Shown: positions 34,471 through 43,820, counted from the stretch's first letter. The stretch is DNA of 64,000 nucleotides from Actinoplanes italicus (GCF_003001815.1 NZ_PVMZ01000003.1:310001-374000); one strand, 5' to 3'. Numbers and translations are program-made. The notes: generated from the letters alone by a model not told the origin.

Positions 34471-35807
34471 CCCGCGCCACCTCCGGTGGGGGCGGTCGCG
34501 TACGCCGCCGGTCCGTGTTCCCCGTCGAGCGGCTGCAACTCGCCGCCGACCCGGCGCACACCCTCCTGCAGCACCCGGTCGAGCGCCCGCAGGTCGGCGT
34601 CCGGCCGGGTCGCCAGGCGGATGAACGCCCGCATCGCCACCTCGTCGCCACCGGTCACGTCGAGCACCAGCGCGACACTGGTCTGCGCCGCCGGTGCGGT
34701 CGCCGCCCACCCGAACAGCGACCCGATCTCGGTCGCCGACCCCGGCCAGGTCTTCAGCCAGTACGTCCGATGGATCAGCCGCGCCGACCGCCAGTGCGTC
34801 CACGCCTCGTCCACGCCCGGCCCCTCGGCCGGCGCCCACGACTCGACGTCGCAGGAGCGGGCCAGCAGCGCCGTCACCTGCTCCGAGTCGAGCGGGCGGC
34901 CGGTGACCCCGAGCCGTCGCAGGCCGGTCGCCACCTTCCGGGCCAGCCCGGCGACGAGCCGGGCCGCGTCCTCCGGGTCGGTGGTGTGGTCGAGCACCGC
35001 CTCGGCCAGCGCCTGCGCGTCGATGCGCACACTGATCGTCGATTCCCGATACGCCGGGACCGGGGCCGGGCTGACCGTCTCGACGAGCTGGCGGTAGGAG
35101 GCTCCGGACGGCGACGCGGCCGGCACGTCCGGGCTGGGCGCCGGAACAGTGTGCGTGACCAGCTCCATCACGAGGCCGGGCTGGCCCGTGCCGGAGAGCA
35201 CGCCGAGCAGCGTCTCCAGGGGAAGCGGCGCGGCCGCCGGATCGAGCGCGACGACCGCGAACCAGCCGGCCTCGTCCCGGGCCACGCCGACCGGGTCCTC
35301 CGGGGCCCCCGCCCGGTCGACGGCGCTGACGTCCTCGATCACCAGCCCTGGCGCGATGGTGCGCAGCGCCGCCAGCACCGGCCCGGACCGGGGATCGAGA
35401 CGCGCCGCCCGGCGCCGGCGGTGATCGCGGGCCACCTGGCGATGCTCCAGCCACCAGCGGTGCTGCCGGCGGGTGAAGAAGACCAGCAGGAGCACCGCCG
35501 AGCCGGCCATCGCGGCCACCAGCGCCACCGGCGAGCGCGTGATCGCGGCGACCAGGGCGAACAGCGCCGCCTCGGCGGCCAGGATCTGCGCCAGGCTGAA
35601 CGGGCCGAGATGCCCCTTGCGCGGTACGGCCCGGACCGTGACCTCGGGCGCCCGGAACTGCGGAGCCTGAGCCGGACGCTGCGCCGGCATCCTCGGCGGC
35701 GGCTGCGGCGGGGGAGCGGGGCCACCCCGGACCGGCGCGCCGGGCGGCCGCAGTGGCGCAGCGGCCGCTGTGGCGTTGCCGTACGTTCGTCCGTCACCAC
35801 GGTGCAT
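34467..35807 (-). CDS. eccE: Type VII secretion protein EccE
   Basis: 446 residues. A Pro-rich N-terminal ~60 residues precede two membrane helices (ILAAEAALFALVAAI and VALVAAMAGSAVLLLVFF, ~75-112) and a cytoplasmic domain of ~320 residues with the EccE pattern (TYWLKTWPGSATEIGSLFGW; GGDEVAMRAFIRLATRPDAD). EccE is the peripheral subunit of the ESX membrane complex. Located between the coupled unknown gene and the EccA-like ATPase, all on the minus strand. Confidence 0.93.
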   Translation of the reverse strand: MHRGDGRTYGNATAAAAPLRPPGAPVRGGPAPPPQPPPRMPAQRPAQAPQFRAPEVTVRAVPRKGHLGPFSLAQILAAEAALFALVAAITRSPVALVAAMAGSAVLLLVFFTRRQHRWWLEHRQVARDHRRRRAARLDPRSGPVLAALRTIAPGLVIEDVSAVDRAGAPEDPVGVARDEAGWFAVVALDPAAAPLPLETLLGVLSGTGQPGLVMELVTHTVPAPSPDVPAASPSGASYRQLVETVSPAPVPAYRESTISVRIDAQALAEAVLDHTTDPEDAARLVAGLARKVATGLRRLGVTGRPLDSEQVTALLARSCDVESWAPAEGPGVDEAWTHWRSARLIHRTYWLKTWPGSATEIGSLFGWAATAPAAQTSVALVLDVTGGDEVAMRAFIRLATRPDADLRALDRVLQEGVRRVGGELQPLDGEHGPAAYATAPTGGGAG

Positions 35808-35838
35808 CCGGCCACCTCCCCGTCACGTCGACGCTAGA

Positions 35839-37497
35839 TCAGCGAATCGCCACCCGCAGATCGGCGAGCATCAGTGTCCGAAGGTCGTCACGGCTGGGCA
35901 TCCGCCCCATCGCGCGCAACCGGCCGGACTGCGCCTTGCGCATGCCCTCCAGCAGCTTGCGGGCCTCACGGGCGTTGCCGAAGTTGCGGTCGCGCTCCAG
36001 CTGCCCGAAGTGCTCCCACAGCGCCTCCGGCAGGCCGTCGGCGAAGACGTAGTCGTCGTGCCGCGCGATCCGGTCGGCGATCCGCACCAGTTCGTCGGGC
36101 CCGTAGTTCTCGAACTCCAGGGTCTTGGCGAACCGTGAGGCCAGACCGGAGTTGGCGTCCAGGAAGTCGAGCATCTCCCGGGTGTACCCGGCGACGATCA
36201 CGGCGACCTGGTCCCGGTGGTCCTCCATCAGCTTCACCAGGGTGTCGATCGCCTCCTGGCCGAAGTCGGCGGCCGCGCCACCGGCCCGGGCCAGCGTGTA
36301 CGCCTCGTCGATGAACAGCACCCCGCCCATCGCCTCCTCGAAGACCGAGGTCGTCTTCTCCGCGGTGTGTCCGATGTACTGCCCGACCAGGTCGCGCCGG
36401 GACACCTCACGGAACTGCCCGTTCGGCAGCACGCCCAGCGCCTTCAGCAACTGTCCGTAGATGCGGGCGACCGTGGTCTTACCCGTCCCCGGGGCGCCCG
36501 TGAAGATCAGGTGGTGACTCACGGCGCCGACCGACAGGCCCGCGCCGCGCCGCCACTCGTTCACCTGGATCTCGTCTATCAAGGCCCGGACCTCGTTCTT
36601 CACCCCGGCCAGGCCGATCATCGAGTCGAGCTCGGTGAGCAGACGCTCGACCTCGGCCGCGTCCTGGGCGGCGCCGGCCGCCATCACACCGGCCTGGGGG
36701 AGACCGCCACCGTCGCTCAGGGTCACCGTCGCCTTGGCGCCGGGATCGACTCGTACCGGCGGATCGGCGGTCTCCTCGACCCGGCACTGCTCGACCACGG
36801 CCGTGCAGCCCGAGCCGATCACGATCCCCGAACCGGACGTCTGGTGCACCCACGTGTCGACGATCCGCGGCGCGCTCGCGTAGGCCACCACGATGCCCGC
36901 GTCACCCGTGCCGGAGACGTCACAGCGCTCGATCACCGGGCGTCCGGACTGGTAGACGTAGATGCCGCGGTAGCCGCAGTCGCTGACCTTCGTACCGCGG
37001 ATCACCGGGTCGGCGCCCAGCCGCACGATCACCCCGTCGTCGGAGACCCCGCGGATCTCGCACGACTCCACCGTGCCGCCCGCGTCGGAGAAGACGAAAC
37101 CGTGCTGGCCCGTGACGACGCGGACCTCGACGGCCTCCACCAGCGCCCCGCCCTCGGCCTGCAGGGCCGCGCCGTAACCCGCGGACAGCTCGCAGCGGCG
37201 CAACCGCACCCGCCCGCCGCTGATCACCACGGCCGGATACTCGTCGGACGTCCACGCCAGCCCGTCCACCTCCACGTCGCCGGAGGTCACCGACAGGGCC
37301 GGGCCGTCCAGGCCGGACGCGTCCACGATCGCCGAACCCGGCTCGCCGGAGGCGCGCAGCGTGAGACGGCGGCGGGCCAGGTCGACGCGTTCCCGATAGG
37401 TGCCGGGAGCCACCTCGACGACGGCGCCGTCGGGTGCCACCTCGAGGGCGTCGCGCAGAGTCGGGAAGGTGCCGGGAACCGCCAGGGTGCTGACCAC
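35839..37497 (-). CDS. EccA-like AAA+ ATPase fused to an N-terminal right-handed parallel beta-helix
   Basis: 552 residues from GTG 37497 (AAGGAGT upstream). Residues ~1-275 are a right-handed parallel beta-helix: TFPTLRDALEVAPDGAVVEV opening, then ~22-residue coils such as RGIYVYQSGRPVIERCDVS and DAGIVVAYASAPRIVDTWV. Residues ~290-552 are a CbxX/SpoVK/EccA-type AAA+ module: Walker A GAPGTGKTT (~335), Walker B GVLFIDEAYTL, LVGQYIGHTAEKT pore-loop region, and an R-finger-like GLASRFAKTLEF. Mycobacterial EccA carries TPRs at the N-terminus instead. Position next to eccE supports an ESX role, possibly substrate handling through the beta-helix. Confidence 0.88.
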   Translation of the reverse strand: MVSTLAVPGTFPTLRDALEVAPDGAVVEVAPGTYRERVDLARRRLTLRASGEPGSAIVDASGLDGPALSVTSGDVEVDGLAWTSDEYPAVVISGGRVRLRRCELSAGYGAALQAEGGALVEAVEVRVVTGQHGFVFSDAGGTVESCEIRGVSDDGVIVRLGADPVIRGTKVSDCGYRGIYVYQSGRPVIERCDVSGTGDAGIVVAYASAPRIVDTWVHQTSGSGIVIGSGCTAVVEQCRVEETADPPVRVDPGAKATVTLSDGGGLPQAGVMAAGAAQDAAEVERLLTELDSMIGLAGVKNEVRALIDEIQVNEWRRGAGLSVGAVSHHLIFTGAPGTGKTTVARIYGQLLKALGVLPNGQFREVSRRDLVGQYIGHTAEKTTSVFEEAMGGVLFIDEAYTLARAGGAAADFGQEAIDTLVKLMEDHRDQVAVIVAGYTREMLDFLDANSGLASRFAKTLEFENYGPDELVRIADRIARHDDYVFADGLPEALWEHFGQLERDRNFGNAREARKLLEGMRKAQSGRLRAMGRMPSRDDLRTLMLADLRVAIR

Positions 37498-37652
37498 GAG
37501 CGGAACTCCTTCGAGCCCAGGGTGCGAGTCTGCGTCACTGTCCGGCGTGGACCACCGGAAAGCGGCGTAGACCCGAGGCTAGCGCCCCGGGCCGATCATG
37601 GAGACATTTGATTTTGCCGGCTGCTTACCCCGTACCCCAGGAAGGGTTTTGA

Positions 37653-38345
37653 TCAGCGGGGGCGCTGCTGGCGGAACGCGCCCTTGCTCGGCCGCATGCT
37701 CTTGGGGATCGCGCCCTTCGGCATCTGCGGCCGCGACATCAGCGCGCCGAGACGCTTGTCGAGCGAGTTGACGTCCTTGCCGGTCAGGTTCTTGGGCAGG
37801 CGCAGCATCGTCGAGCGCAGCTTGCGCACCGACAGCTGGCCCTCCTCGGTGCCGATCACGTAATCGTAGATCGGGGCATTGCCGATCACCTTGACCAGGC
37901 GCTTCTTCTCCTGGCTGAGCAGGCCGCGCACCCGCTGCGGGTCGCCCTCGCCGAGCAGGATCACGCCGGGCTTGCCGATCACCACGTGCACCATGTCGAA
38001 CTGCGTGGTGGAGCTCGCGGCCGGGCGGACCCGCCAGTCACCGCGCATGTTCTCCATCAGCGACGCGGCGGCGCCGGGCTGGCCCTCCGCCACGTTCATC
38101 ATCGCCGTGTTCGAGCGCAGGTTGAGCACGATGAGCACGGCCAGCAGCGTGAACAGGATGCCGACCGGGATCCACGGCCAGGCGCCCGTCAGGAGCACGA
38201 TCGTCACGGTGATCGCGAGCGGGATCGCGATCGCGCCGATCACCAGCGGGACGAACCACTTGTCCTGCTTGGCGGTGAACGCGAACACCTGGCCGATCTG
38301 CTTCAGGCGTACGCCGAACGACACCTTCTCCTGGGGTTTTGCCAT
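37653..38345 (-). CDS. DUF4191 family membrane protein
   Basis: 230 residues from ATG 38345. Two close membrane helices (VIGAIAIPLAITVTIVLLTG and IPVGILFTLLAVLIVLNL, ~35-82), then a soluble basic domain ending in Pro/Lys/Arg-rich sequence (PKGAIPKSMRPSKGAF). DUF4191 is an actinobacterial family often found close to lipA, as here (lipA is 4.4 kb away). FGVRLKQIGQVFAFTAKQD and PGVILLGEGD are characteristic. Function unknown. Confidence 0.88.
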   Translation of the reverse strand: MAKPQEKVSFGVRLKQIGQVFAFTAKQDKWFVPLVIGAIAIPLAITVTIVLLTGAWPWIPVGILFTLLAVLIVLNLRSNTAMMNVAEGQPGAAASLMENMRGDWRVRPAASSTTQFDMVHVVIGKPGVILLGEGDPQRVRGLLSQEKKRLVKVIGNAPIYDYVIGTEEGQLSVRKLRSTMLRLPKNLTGKDVNSLDKRLGALMSRPQMPKGAIPKSMRPSKGAFRQQRPR

Positions 38346-38482
38346 GCCGCGAAGTGTAGTGGGACTCAGGTACCTTACGGCGTCCTGGTGCCCCTCAGCC
38401 GCGCGCGTAAGGTGGGGCGGCCGTGACGGATGAGGCGGCAGCCCCATGTGGCCGGGCCGCCTTCGGGCGAAGAGTCTTCCCC

Positions 38483-38659
38483 ATGATTCCTTTCAGCGAC
38501 CCCGGCACCCACTTCCAGCTCGCCCGTTTCCGTATCGACCACATGCTTCAGGACGCCGAGAACCACCGGGCCGTCCATCAGGACGAGGCCGAACGGCCAC
38601 CACGCCGCCGACGCTGGCGGGTGCGATGGGTCACCCGGCGCCGGTCTCTCGCATCCTGA
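38483..38659 (+). CDS. Small basic protein, uncertain
   Basis: 58 residues from ATG 38483; a GTG at 38423 would add 20 residues. MIPFSDPGTHFQLARFRIDH followed by an Arg-rich tail resembles the many short actinomycete proteins with an amphipathic helix and basic end. Divergent from the DUF4191 gene and ends 16 bp before the LAL regulator start. No good ribosome site; may be real or spurious. Confidence 0.45.
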   Translation: MIPFSDPGTHFQLARFRIDHMLQDAENHRAVHQDEAERPPRRRRWRVRWVTRRRSLAS

Positions 38660-38674
38660 AATCGACAGAAAATC

Positions 38675-41600
38675 ATGTCGTACGCGCGTGGCATGCTCGA
38701 CCTCATGACGGTGAGCGCGCACAGTGCGGTCCTGGTCGGGCGCGCGCCCGACCTGGCCACGCTGCACGACGCGCTCAAACGGGCACGCGGCGACGAGCCG
38801 GCCGCACTCCTCGTCGGCGGTGAGGCCGGGGTCGGCAAGACCCGCCTCGTCGAGGAGTTCTGCCGGTCCGCCGACGCGCGGGTCCTCCTCGGCCAGTGCC
38901 TCGAGCTCGGCGAGGAGGGCCTGCCCTTCGCACCGTTCGCGGCCGCGCTGCGCGAGCTGTCCCGGCGTGAGGGCCGTGAGGTCTTCGGCGGGCGTGAGGC
39001 CGAGTTCGCCCGGCTGCTGCCCGAGCTGGGCCTGCCACCCGACCTCGGCGAGACCCGCCGGGGCCACCTGTTCGAGCTGGTCGGGTCGCTCTTCGCCCGG
39101 CTCGCCGCGGAGCGTCCCGTCGTCCTCGTGGTGGAGGACCTGCACTGGGCCGACCGGTCCACCCGCGACCTGATCGCCTTCCTGGTCCGCTCGGCACGCG
39201 TGCCCGGCCTGCTGCTGATCGCCACCTACCGCACCGACGAGCTGCACCGCGGCCACCCGCTGCGGCCGTTCCTGGCCGAGCTCGAACGGGTCCGCGGCGT
39301 CCAGCGCCACGACCTCGACCGGCTCGACCGCGACGCCACCGCCGAGCTGCTCGGCCACCTCCTCGGCACCGAGCCCGACCCGCCGACCGTCGACGCGATC
39401 AGCCGGCGTGCCCAGGGCATCCCGTTCTTCATCGAACAGTTCGCCGCCTCCGCCGACCCCCGCTGCGGCGACATCCCCGAGACCCTGCGCGACCTGCTGC
39501 TCTCCCGCGCCGACCAGCTGCCCGACACCGCCCAGCGGGTGCTGCGGGTGGCCGCGGTCGGCGGCATCCGGTTCGGCCACGAGCTGCTCGCCCGGGTCGC
39601 CGGCGTCGACGAGACCACCCTGGAGTCCGGGCTCCGCGCCGCCGTCGCCGCCCAGCTCGTCGTGATCGACCCGGACGGCGACTACGAGTTCCGGCACGCC
39701 CTGGTCCGCGAGGCCGTCCACGACGACCTGCTGCCCGGCGAGCGCTCCCGCCTGCACGCCCGCTACGCGCAGGCCATCGAGTCCGAGCCGCATCTCGTCG
39801 ACGCCGACCGCGCCCCCGCCGAGATCGCCCACCACTGGTTCTCCGCCCGCGACCACGCCCGCGCCCTCGTCGCCGCCCACGCGGCCGCCGACGCCGCCGG
39901 CCGCCGCTACGCCTTCGCCGAACGCGCCCGCCTCCTCGACCGCATGCTCGAGCTGTGGGAGCAGGTGCCCGACCCGGCCGCCCTGCTCGGCGTCGGCCAC
40001 CTCGACCTGCTCGAGGAGGCGGCGCTGGCCGCCATCGACTCCGGCGAGCATCAGCGGGCCATGACCCTCACCCGCGCCACCCTCGCCGACCTCGACTTCG
40101 AGGCCGAGCCGCTGCGGGCAGCCCGCCTGCTCGTCCGCCGCGCCAAACTGCTGCGCAACGCGGGCAAGAGCGACGGCGCCGCCGAGGCCCGCGAGGCACA
40201 CCGCCTGCTGTCCACGGCACCCGGTGACAGCGAGTCGCTGAAACTCGTCGCCGACGTCGTCTACGTGCTGGCCGCCACCGACCCCGACGAGGCCGACCGG
40301 ATCGCCCAGTCCGTCCTGGCCGCCGCGGCCCAGCTCGGCGACGAGGCGGCCCAGGTCGCGGTCGAGGTCACCTACGGCAAGGTGTGCAGTGGCCGCCTCC
40401 CCGCCGCCGAGAGCGTGCCCGCCATGCGCCGCTCCGTCGACCGCGCCCGCGCTTCCGGTGACATTCCCAACCTGGCCGGCGCCCTGGTCAACCTCTCCGA
40501 CTCGCTGTACGAGCTGGGCGCCTACGCCGACTCCGCCGAGGCCGCCGCCGAGGGCGTCCCACACGCCGACCGCGTCGGCGTCAGCCGCACCACCGGCGTC
40601 TACCTGCTGGCCAACCACGCCGAGGCCCTGATGGCCCTGGGCCGCTGGGACGAGGCGGACGCTCTGCTGGCCCAGGCCGCCCGCCAGGACCCACCCGGAA
40701 CCCTGGCCCTGCCCTGGCTACGCCTCCGAGCCCGCATCCGCCTGGCCCGAGGCCACGACGACGGGGCCGCGGCCCTGGTCAAGCAGGCCGTCGCCTTCCT
40801 GGCCAAGCCGTTCCTCACCCACGAGAGCCGCCTCTCCCTGCTGGAGTTGCGCATCGTCGCCGCCCTGACCGCCGGTGACGGTCCCGCGGCCCTTGCCGCC
40901 GCCGAGGCCGCCGTGCGGGACCACGGGATCCTGGAACGTCCGCGCTACAGCTGGCCGATCCTGGCCGCTGCGTCCCGCACCCTGATTCGTCCTGGCTGGT
41001 CTTCGCCCTCCCGCCCTTCCGCCTCGGCCCATCCCGGCCCTGCAGAGCCGTCCGCCTCGGGCACCGGTGCGGTGGGCCGGTCCGGCTCTGACGGCGGTGC
41101 GGTGGGTCGGTCCGCCTCAAGCGACGGTGCGGTGGGTCGGTCTGGAGAAGTCGCCGCAGGGGGTCGGGCTGAAGGTGTTGCTGCGGTCGGTCGGCAGGGA
41201 GAGGCCGCCGTGGTGGGCCGGTCCGGAGAAGACGCCGCGGTGCGTGGGGCCGGAGAGGCGACCGTCGTGGGCCGGTCCGGAGAAGACGCCGCGGTGCGTG
41301 GGGCTGGAGAGGTGACCGTCGTGCGTCGGCCCGGGGAAGTCGGCGCTGTGGGGCTGGCGGAGACGATCCGCGAACTCGCTGACCGCCTGCCGCGGCGCCA
41401 TCCCGCGGACCAGGCCTATGCCGCACAGGTAGCCGCCCTCCTCGATGGCGGCGCTGAGCGCTGGCGCTCGGCGGTCGACCACTGGCGGGTCGACGGACAG
41501 CCCTACCAGCTGGGGTGCGCGTTGCTGGGCCTCGCCGAGACGATCGCCGCCGACCGCCCGGCCGCAACCGCCGCACTCACCGAGGCCGGCGCGATCGCGG

Positions 41601-41890
41601 CCGCACTCAGAGCCCGCCCGCTGGCGGAGGCGGCCGAGGTCCTGGCCCGCAGGCTGGGCGTCAGGAGTGCCACGGTCCCGGCCGCACTCACCGAGCTGCT
41701 GACGGCCCGCGAACGTGAGGTGCTCCGCCTGGTCGCCGAGGGTCAGAGCAACAGTCGCATCGCTCAAGCCCTGTTCATCTCCCCGAAGACCGCGAGCGTC
41801 CACGTTTCCCGGATCATCGCCAAGCTGGAGGTGACCAACCGGGTCGAGGCCGCCGCCGTAGCCCACCGCCTGGGCCTCCTCAACACCTGA
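38675..41890 (+). CDS. LuxR-family LAL (large ATP-binding) transcriptional regulator with internal minisatellite
   Basis: Up to 1071 residues; in-frame ATGs at 38693 and 38705 are also possible starts, none with a clear ribosome site. N-terminal AAA/STAND ATPase with Walker A GGEAGVGKT (~48-56) and Walker B VVLVVEDLHWAD, middle TPR/MalT-like helices, and C-terminal LuxR helix-turn-helix (LTAREREVLRLVAEGQSNSR, then ISPKTASVHVSRIIAKL). Residues ~798-890 are low-complexity repeats (GAVGRS and GRSGEDAAVRGAGE units) that split the helical region. Target genes are not evident. Confidence 0.9.
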   Translation: MSYARGMLDLMTVSAHSAVLVGRAPDLATLHDALKRARGDEPAALLVGGEAGVGKTRLVEEFCRSADARVLLGQCLELGEEGLPFAPFAAALRELSRREGREVFGGREAEFARLLPELGLPPDLGETRRGHLFELVGSLFARLAAERPVVLVVEDLHWADRSTRDLIAFLVRSARVPGLLLIATYRTDELHRGHPLRPFLAELERVRGVQRHDLDRLDRDATAELLGHLLGTEPDPPTVDAISRRAQGIPFFIEQFAASADPRCGDIPETLRDLLLSRADQLPDTAQRVLRVAAVGGIRFGHELLARVAGVDETTLESGLRAAVAAQLVVIDPDGDYEFRHALVREAVHDDLLPGERSRLHARYAQAIESEPHLVDADRAPAEIAHHWFSARDHARALVAAHAAADAAGRRYAFAERARLLDRMLELWEQVPDPAALLGVGHLDLLEEAALAAIDSGEHQRAMTLTRATLADLDFEAEPLRAARLLVRRAKLLRNAGKSDGAAEAREAHRLLSTAPGDSESLKLVADVVYVLAATDPDEADRIAQSVLAAAAQLGDEAAQVAVEVTYGKVCSGRLPAAESVPAMRRSVDRARASGDIPNLAGALVNLSDSLYELGAYADSAEAAAEGVPHADRVGVSRTTGVYLLANHAEALMALGRWDEADALLAQAARQDPPGTLALPWLRLRARIRLARGHDDGAAALVKQAVAFLAKPFLTHESRLSLLELRIVAALTAGDGPAALAAAEAAVRDHGILERPRYSWPILAAASRTLIRPGWSSPSRPSASAHPGPAEPSASGTGAVGRSGSDGGAVGRSASSDGAVGRSGEVAAGGRAEGVAAVGRQGEAAVVGRSGEDAAVRGAGEATVVGRSGEDAAVRGAGEVTVVRRPGEVGAVGLAETIRELADRLPRRHPADQAYAAQVAALLDGGAERWRSAVDHWRVDGQPYQLGCALLGLAETIAADRPAATAALTEAGAIAAALRARPLAEAAEVLARRLGVRSATVPAALTELLTAREREVLRLVAEGQSNSRIAQALFISPKTASVHVSRIIAKLEVTNRVEAAAVAHRLGLLNT
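41070..41340 (+). repeat. In-frame minisatellite inside the LAL regulator
   Basis: Two adjoining repeat families: three units reading GGTGCGGTGGG(C/T)CGGTCC at ~41070-41145, then ~54-bp units GGCCGGTCCGGAGAAGACGC from ~41217 to 41335 (two near-perfect copies and flanks). All keep the reading frame. The repeats enter coding sequence of an otherwise well-conserved protein type. Confidence 0.88.
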
Positions 41891-41929
41891 CACAGCCCGC
41901 CCGCCGATGCCCGATCCGATCCAAGCCGC

Positions 41930-42184
41930 AGGTCACCACGCCGCAGGGTTGCCGTCTCGCGTGGTGATGTCTGGTCTGGTCCTGGGCGTAGGTCACCGCG
42001 CCGCAGGGGTTGTTGTGTTGCGTGGTGATGTCTGGTCTGGTCCTGGGCGTAGGTCACCACGCCGCAGGGGTTGCTGTGTTGCGTGGTGATGTCTGGCCTC
42101 GTGCGGGGCGTAGGTCACCACGCTGCGATGGCGTGGCCCTTGCGCGGTGACGTCCGGGGCGATTCAAACCGTAGGTCACCACGC
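41930..42184. repeat. Tandem hairpin array, 60-61-bp period
   Basis: Four full units of a 43-nt hairpin, GCGTGGTGAT-N23-GTCACCACGC (arms begin at 41959, 42020, 42081, 42142; the last has GCGCGGTGAC), joined by ~18-nt linkers, preceded by a lone right arm at 41932. Arm-to-arm spacing is exactly 23 nt each time. A single isolated copy with the same spacing is at 46605-46647. It fills the gap after the LAL regulator. Confidence 0.92.
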
Positions 42185-42312
42185 AGGTGGCCGGGTCAGG
42201 TGCCCGGGCCGGAAACGCTAATGGCGGGGTGTGGGGGTCCGATATTGGGGGCCGAATCAAAGCCAGGAAGACCGCCGAGTTCAGCCTGAGCTTCGTCCCC
42301 CGGAGGCAGATG

Positions 42313-42540
42313 ATGGATACCGCAGTCGAGGTGAGTTACGACGTGGTGGGCATGCTGTTCGGGCCGGACTCACTACTGCCGTGGTGGGCCTGGCTGGCGC
42401 CGCTCGCCATGATCTTCCTCAAGTTGCTCTCGCCTGTTCTGATCCCTGAGGTTGCCGAGGCCAAGTGGGCTTCCGACAGGGATTCCAAGAAGCCCGACAA
42501 GTCCAGCAAGGGCAAGAAGGCCGGCAAGAAGAAGAAATGA
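42313..42540 (+). CDS. Small single-pass membrane protein with lysine-rich tail
   Basis: 75 residues from ATG 42313 (GGAGG 6 bp upstream; ATG 42310 is too close to it). One hydrophobic helix (WWAWLAPLAMIFLKLLSPVL, ~22-41), then a charged C-terminus ending in a run of lysines (KGKKAGKKKK). The topology suggests the tail is cytoplasmic and may bind nucleic acid or acidic lipid. Followed 16 bp later by a strong terminator. No family recognised. Confidence 0.72.
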   Translation: MDTAVEVSYDVVGMLFGPDSLLPWWAWLAPLAMIFLKLLSPVLIPEVAEAKWASDRDSKKPDKSSKGKKAGKKKK

Positions 42541-42556
42541 TCGTCCCGCAGTGAGA

Positions 42557-42585
42557 GAGCCCCGCACCGATTCGGTGCGGGGCTC
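42557..42585. terminator. Strong 13-bp hairpin terminator
   Basis: GAGCCCCGCACCG (42557-42569), 3-nt loop ATT, exact complement (42573-42585). Sits 16 bp after the small membrane protein gene. No T tract. Confidence 0.88.
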
Positions 42586-42654
42586 GCTGCATCACGGTCG
42601 CGACCGCGGCCGCAGCAGGGCCGGTGCGCGCGGGCGGCGTCGTCGCAACCGCGG

Positions 42655-42757
42655 CCGCGGGGAGCCAAGGCGCGGAGGCCAGGCCGCGGGGAGCCAAAGC
42701 GCGGAGGCCAGGCCGCGGAGGCCAGGCCGCGGAGGCCAGGCCACGGAGGGCCAGGCC
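42655..42757. repeat. 14-bp tandem repeat downstream of lipA
   Basis: GCGGAGGCCAGGCC at 42672, 42701, 42715 and 42729, with degenerate units between and after, ending 8 bp from the lipA stop. Non-coding on both strands. Confidence 0.85.
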
Positions 42758-42764
42758 GCGGGAG

Positions 42765-43688
42765 TCAGCCGCGGGCTTCGAGCGCCTGACGGTAGAGACG
42801 GCCGGCGCGGTAGGACGAACGGACCAGCGGGCCGCTCATCACGCCTGAGAAGCCGATCTGCTCGGCCTCCTCGCGGAGCTCGACGAACTCCTCCGGCTTG
42901 ACCCAGCGCTCGACCGGGTGGTGCCGCGGAGTCGGGCGAAGATACTGCGTAATGGTGATCAGCTCGCAACCGGCCGCGTGCAGGTCGCGGAGGGCGTCGG
43001 TCACCTCGGCGCGATCCTCGCCCATGCCGAGGATCAGGTTGCTCTTGGTGACGAGGCCGGCGGCGCGGGCCTGGGTGATCACGTCGAGGGAGCGCTCGTA
43101 GCGGAATCCGGGCCGGATGCGCTTGAAGATGCGCGGAACCGTCTCCAGGTTGTGGGCGAGCACCTCGGGGCGGGAGCCGAACACCTCGGCCAGCTGGGCC
43201 GGGTCGGCGTTGAAGTCGGGGATCAGCAGCTCGACTCCGCAGCCGGGCTGGAGTTTGTGGATCTGGCGGACCGTCTCGGCGTAGAGCCAGGCGCCGCCGT
43301 CGGGCAGGTCGTCACGGGCGACGCCGGTGACGGTGGCGTAGCGCAGGCCCATGGTGGCGACGGACTCGCCGACGCGGCGGGGCTCGTCGGCGTCGAACTC
43401 GGCCGGCTTGCCGGTGTCGATCTGGCAGAAGTCGCAGCGGCGGGTGCACTGGTCACCGCCGATGAGGAAGGTGGCCTCGCGGTCTTCCCAGCACTCGTAG
43501 ATGTTGGGGCACCCGGCCTCCTGGCAGACCGTGTGCAGGCCTTCCTTCTGCACGAGGCCGCGCATCTCGGTGTACTCAGGGCCCATCTTGGCCTTGACCT
43601 TGATCCACGGCGGCTTCCGCTCGATGGGAGTCTCGGCGTTGCGCGCTTCGATGCGCAGCATGCGGCGGCCCTCGGGAGCAATAGTCAC
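42765..43688 (-). CDS. lipA: Lipoyl synthase (radical SAM)
   Basis: 307 residues. Inserts two sulphurs into protein-bound octanoyl groups to make lipoyl cofactor. Both [4Fe-4S] motifs are present: auxiliary cluster [12 protein letters not shown] (~55-66) and radical-[11 protein letters not shown] (~81-88), plus the C-terminal SSYRAGRLY that ligates the auxiliary cluster. It works with LipB (46865-47494) on E2 proteins such as SucB (52369-54201). Divergent from the T-box/aspS unit. Confidence 0.97.
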   Translation of the reverse strand: MTIAPEGRRMLRIEARNAETPIERKPPWIKVKAKMGPEYTEMRGLVQKEGLHTVCQEAGCPNIYECWEDREATFLIGGDQCTRRCDFCQIDTGKPAEFDADEPRRVGESVATMGLRYATVTGVARDDLPDGGAWLYAETVRQIHKLQPGCGVELLIPDFNADPAQLAEVFGSRPEVLAHNLETVPRIFKRIRPGFRYERSLDVITQARAAGLVTKSNLILGMGEDRAEVTDALRDLHAAGCELITITQYLRPTPRHHPVERWVKPEEFVELREEAEQIGFSGVMSGPLVRSSYRAGRLYRQALEARG

Positions 43689-43820
43689 AACCCGAAGATA
43701 CGCCCGCCGGGGCCGGGCACACCGCAGGGGCGACGAGGCTCACGTGACCATTCCTGTGAGTGCCGTCACCCGTAATTCAGGAGAATGCCGCATCGGTGAC
43801 TGTTAGCGTTCCCGGCACGG

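Noticed and set aside
41930..42190. CRISPR array
   Set aside because: The 60-61-bp units are similar along their whole length, so there are no unique spacers, and no cas genes lie nearby. The hairpin-array reading fits better.
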